Shown here piece by piece: positions 63,919 through 64,000 of a DNA stretch of 64,000 bases; within the stretch, counting starts at the first letter, position 1; each line of letters opens with the position of its first letter. The stretch is from contig NZ_LT906483.1 in the NCBI RefSeq assembly GCF_900187065.1, positions 3,472,001-3,536,000 of the forward strand. The letters are read 5' to 3'. The notes beneath the pieces are model-generated. The model worked only from the letters and a program-made list of their open reading frames with translations, did not search any database and was not told where the DNA came from. The position numbers and the translations under genes were made by a program. The stretch comes from Mycolicibacterium thermoresistibile. Its GTDB lineage: Bacteria; Actinomycetota; Actinomycetes; Mycobacteriales; Mycobacteriaceae.

Positions 63919-64000
63919 TCAGCGGTCGAGCCGCTGCAGGTGGTCGGTCAACGCGTCAGCGACGCGATGGTGACGGGCCGCTTCATCGGGCCATCCTCGG
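63919..64000 (-). CDS. Partial unidentified gene at the window edge
   Basis: Read on the minus strand, a frame ends ADALTDHLQRLDR-stop and is open to the window edge. It is too short to identify and could be the end of a real gene or chance; it may also belong to another insertion element. Confidence 0.25.
   Translation of the reverse strand, partial: RGWPDEAARHHRVADALTDHLQRLDR

Overview
The window is high-GC actinobacterial DNA, almost certainly from a Mycobacterium (probably a rapidly growing Mycolicibacterium-type species). The gene order runs, in reverse orientation, parallel to the M. tuberculosis segment Rv1287 to Rv1251c: Rrf2 regulator, cysNC/cysD, canA, oppBCDA, an SbcCD-like pair, SixA, lprC/lprB, a two-subunit ABC exporter, an Rv1264-type adenylyl cyclase, amidase, HIT protein, udgB, a Tap-type efflux pump, an FAD oxidase, cyp130 with its TetR regulator, acyltransferase, deaD, lprE and a large nuclease-helicase. 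Orthology statements rest on remembered family and synteny knowledge; no database was searched.

Layout. 1-4800: sulfate activation (cysD-cysNC-cysQ, minus strand) with an Rrf2 gene downstream and the carbonic anhydrase canA upstream; the canA-cysD gap carries a 20-bp tandem array and a strong hairpin. 4800-11300: two small secreted proteins, then the oligopeptide importer oppBCDA, preceded by a 14-codon upstream reading frame. 11300-22200: WS/DGAT acyltransferase, SbcC/SbcD-like pair, phosphohistidine phosphatase, two DUF3558 lipoproteins, heterodimeric ABC exporter. 22200-31440: less conserved block with a molybdopterin oxidoreductase, small proteins, a TetR/thioesterase pair around a perfect palindrome, a copper chaperone and copper ATPase behind a CsoR/RicR-type operator, and an IS110-family element. 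31440-42240: conserved signalling, repair and oxidoreductase genes, plus a DUF3237 gene broken by a frameshift. 42240-52100: an inserted metabolic block holding an FMN monooxygenase with a MetNIQ-type importer (sulfur scavenging), a nitronate-monooxygenase-like enzyme, and the siderophore transporter irtAB behind an IdeR-type box. 52100-62190: cyp130, TetR, a siderophore-interacting-protein remnant, acyltransferase, deaD, lprE, nuclease-helicase, GntR regulator. 62190-64000: an IS481-family element and an IS256-family remnant, both abutting one dispersed palindromic repeat.

How the genes fit together. Sulfur (cys genes, MetNIQ plus monooxygenase), iron (IrtAB, siderophore-protein remnant) and copper (CopZ/CopA) supply dominate, each with a visible candidate regulatory site. 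Many genes start without a leader: a TAnnnT -10 box lies 6-8 nt before the start codon. Translational coupling by ATGA or GTGA overlap is common (cysNC-cysQ, oppBCDA, the SbcCD-like pair, lprBC, the ABC pairs, copZA, metNI, cyp130-TetR, deaD-acyltransferase).

Most unusual structure: a palindromic repeat of about 53 bp found at three gene ends, supplying the last codons of two proteins and serving as the insertion site of one IS and probably a second; the 20-bp array with its hairpin upstream of cysD; and the IS110 element with a folded 3' non-coding segment and a 5' hairpin that buries the transposase ribosome-binding site.
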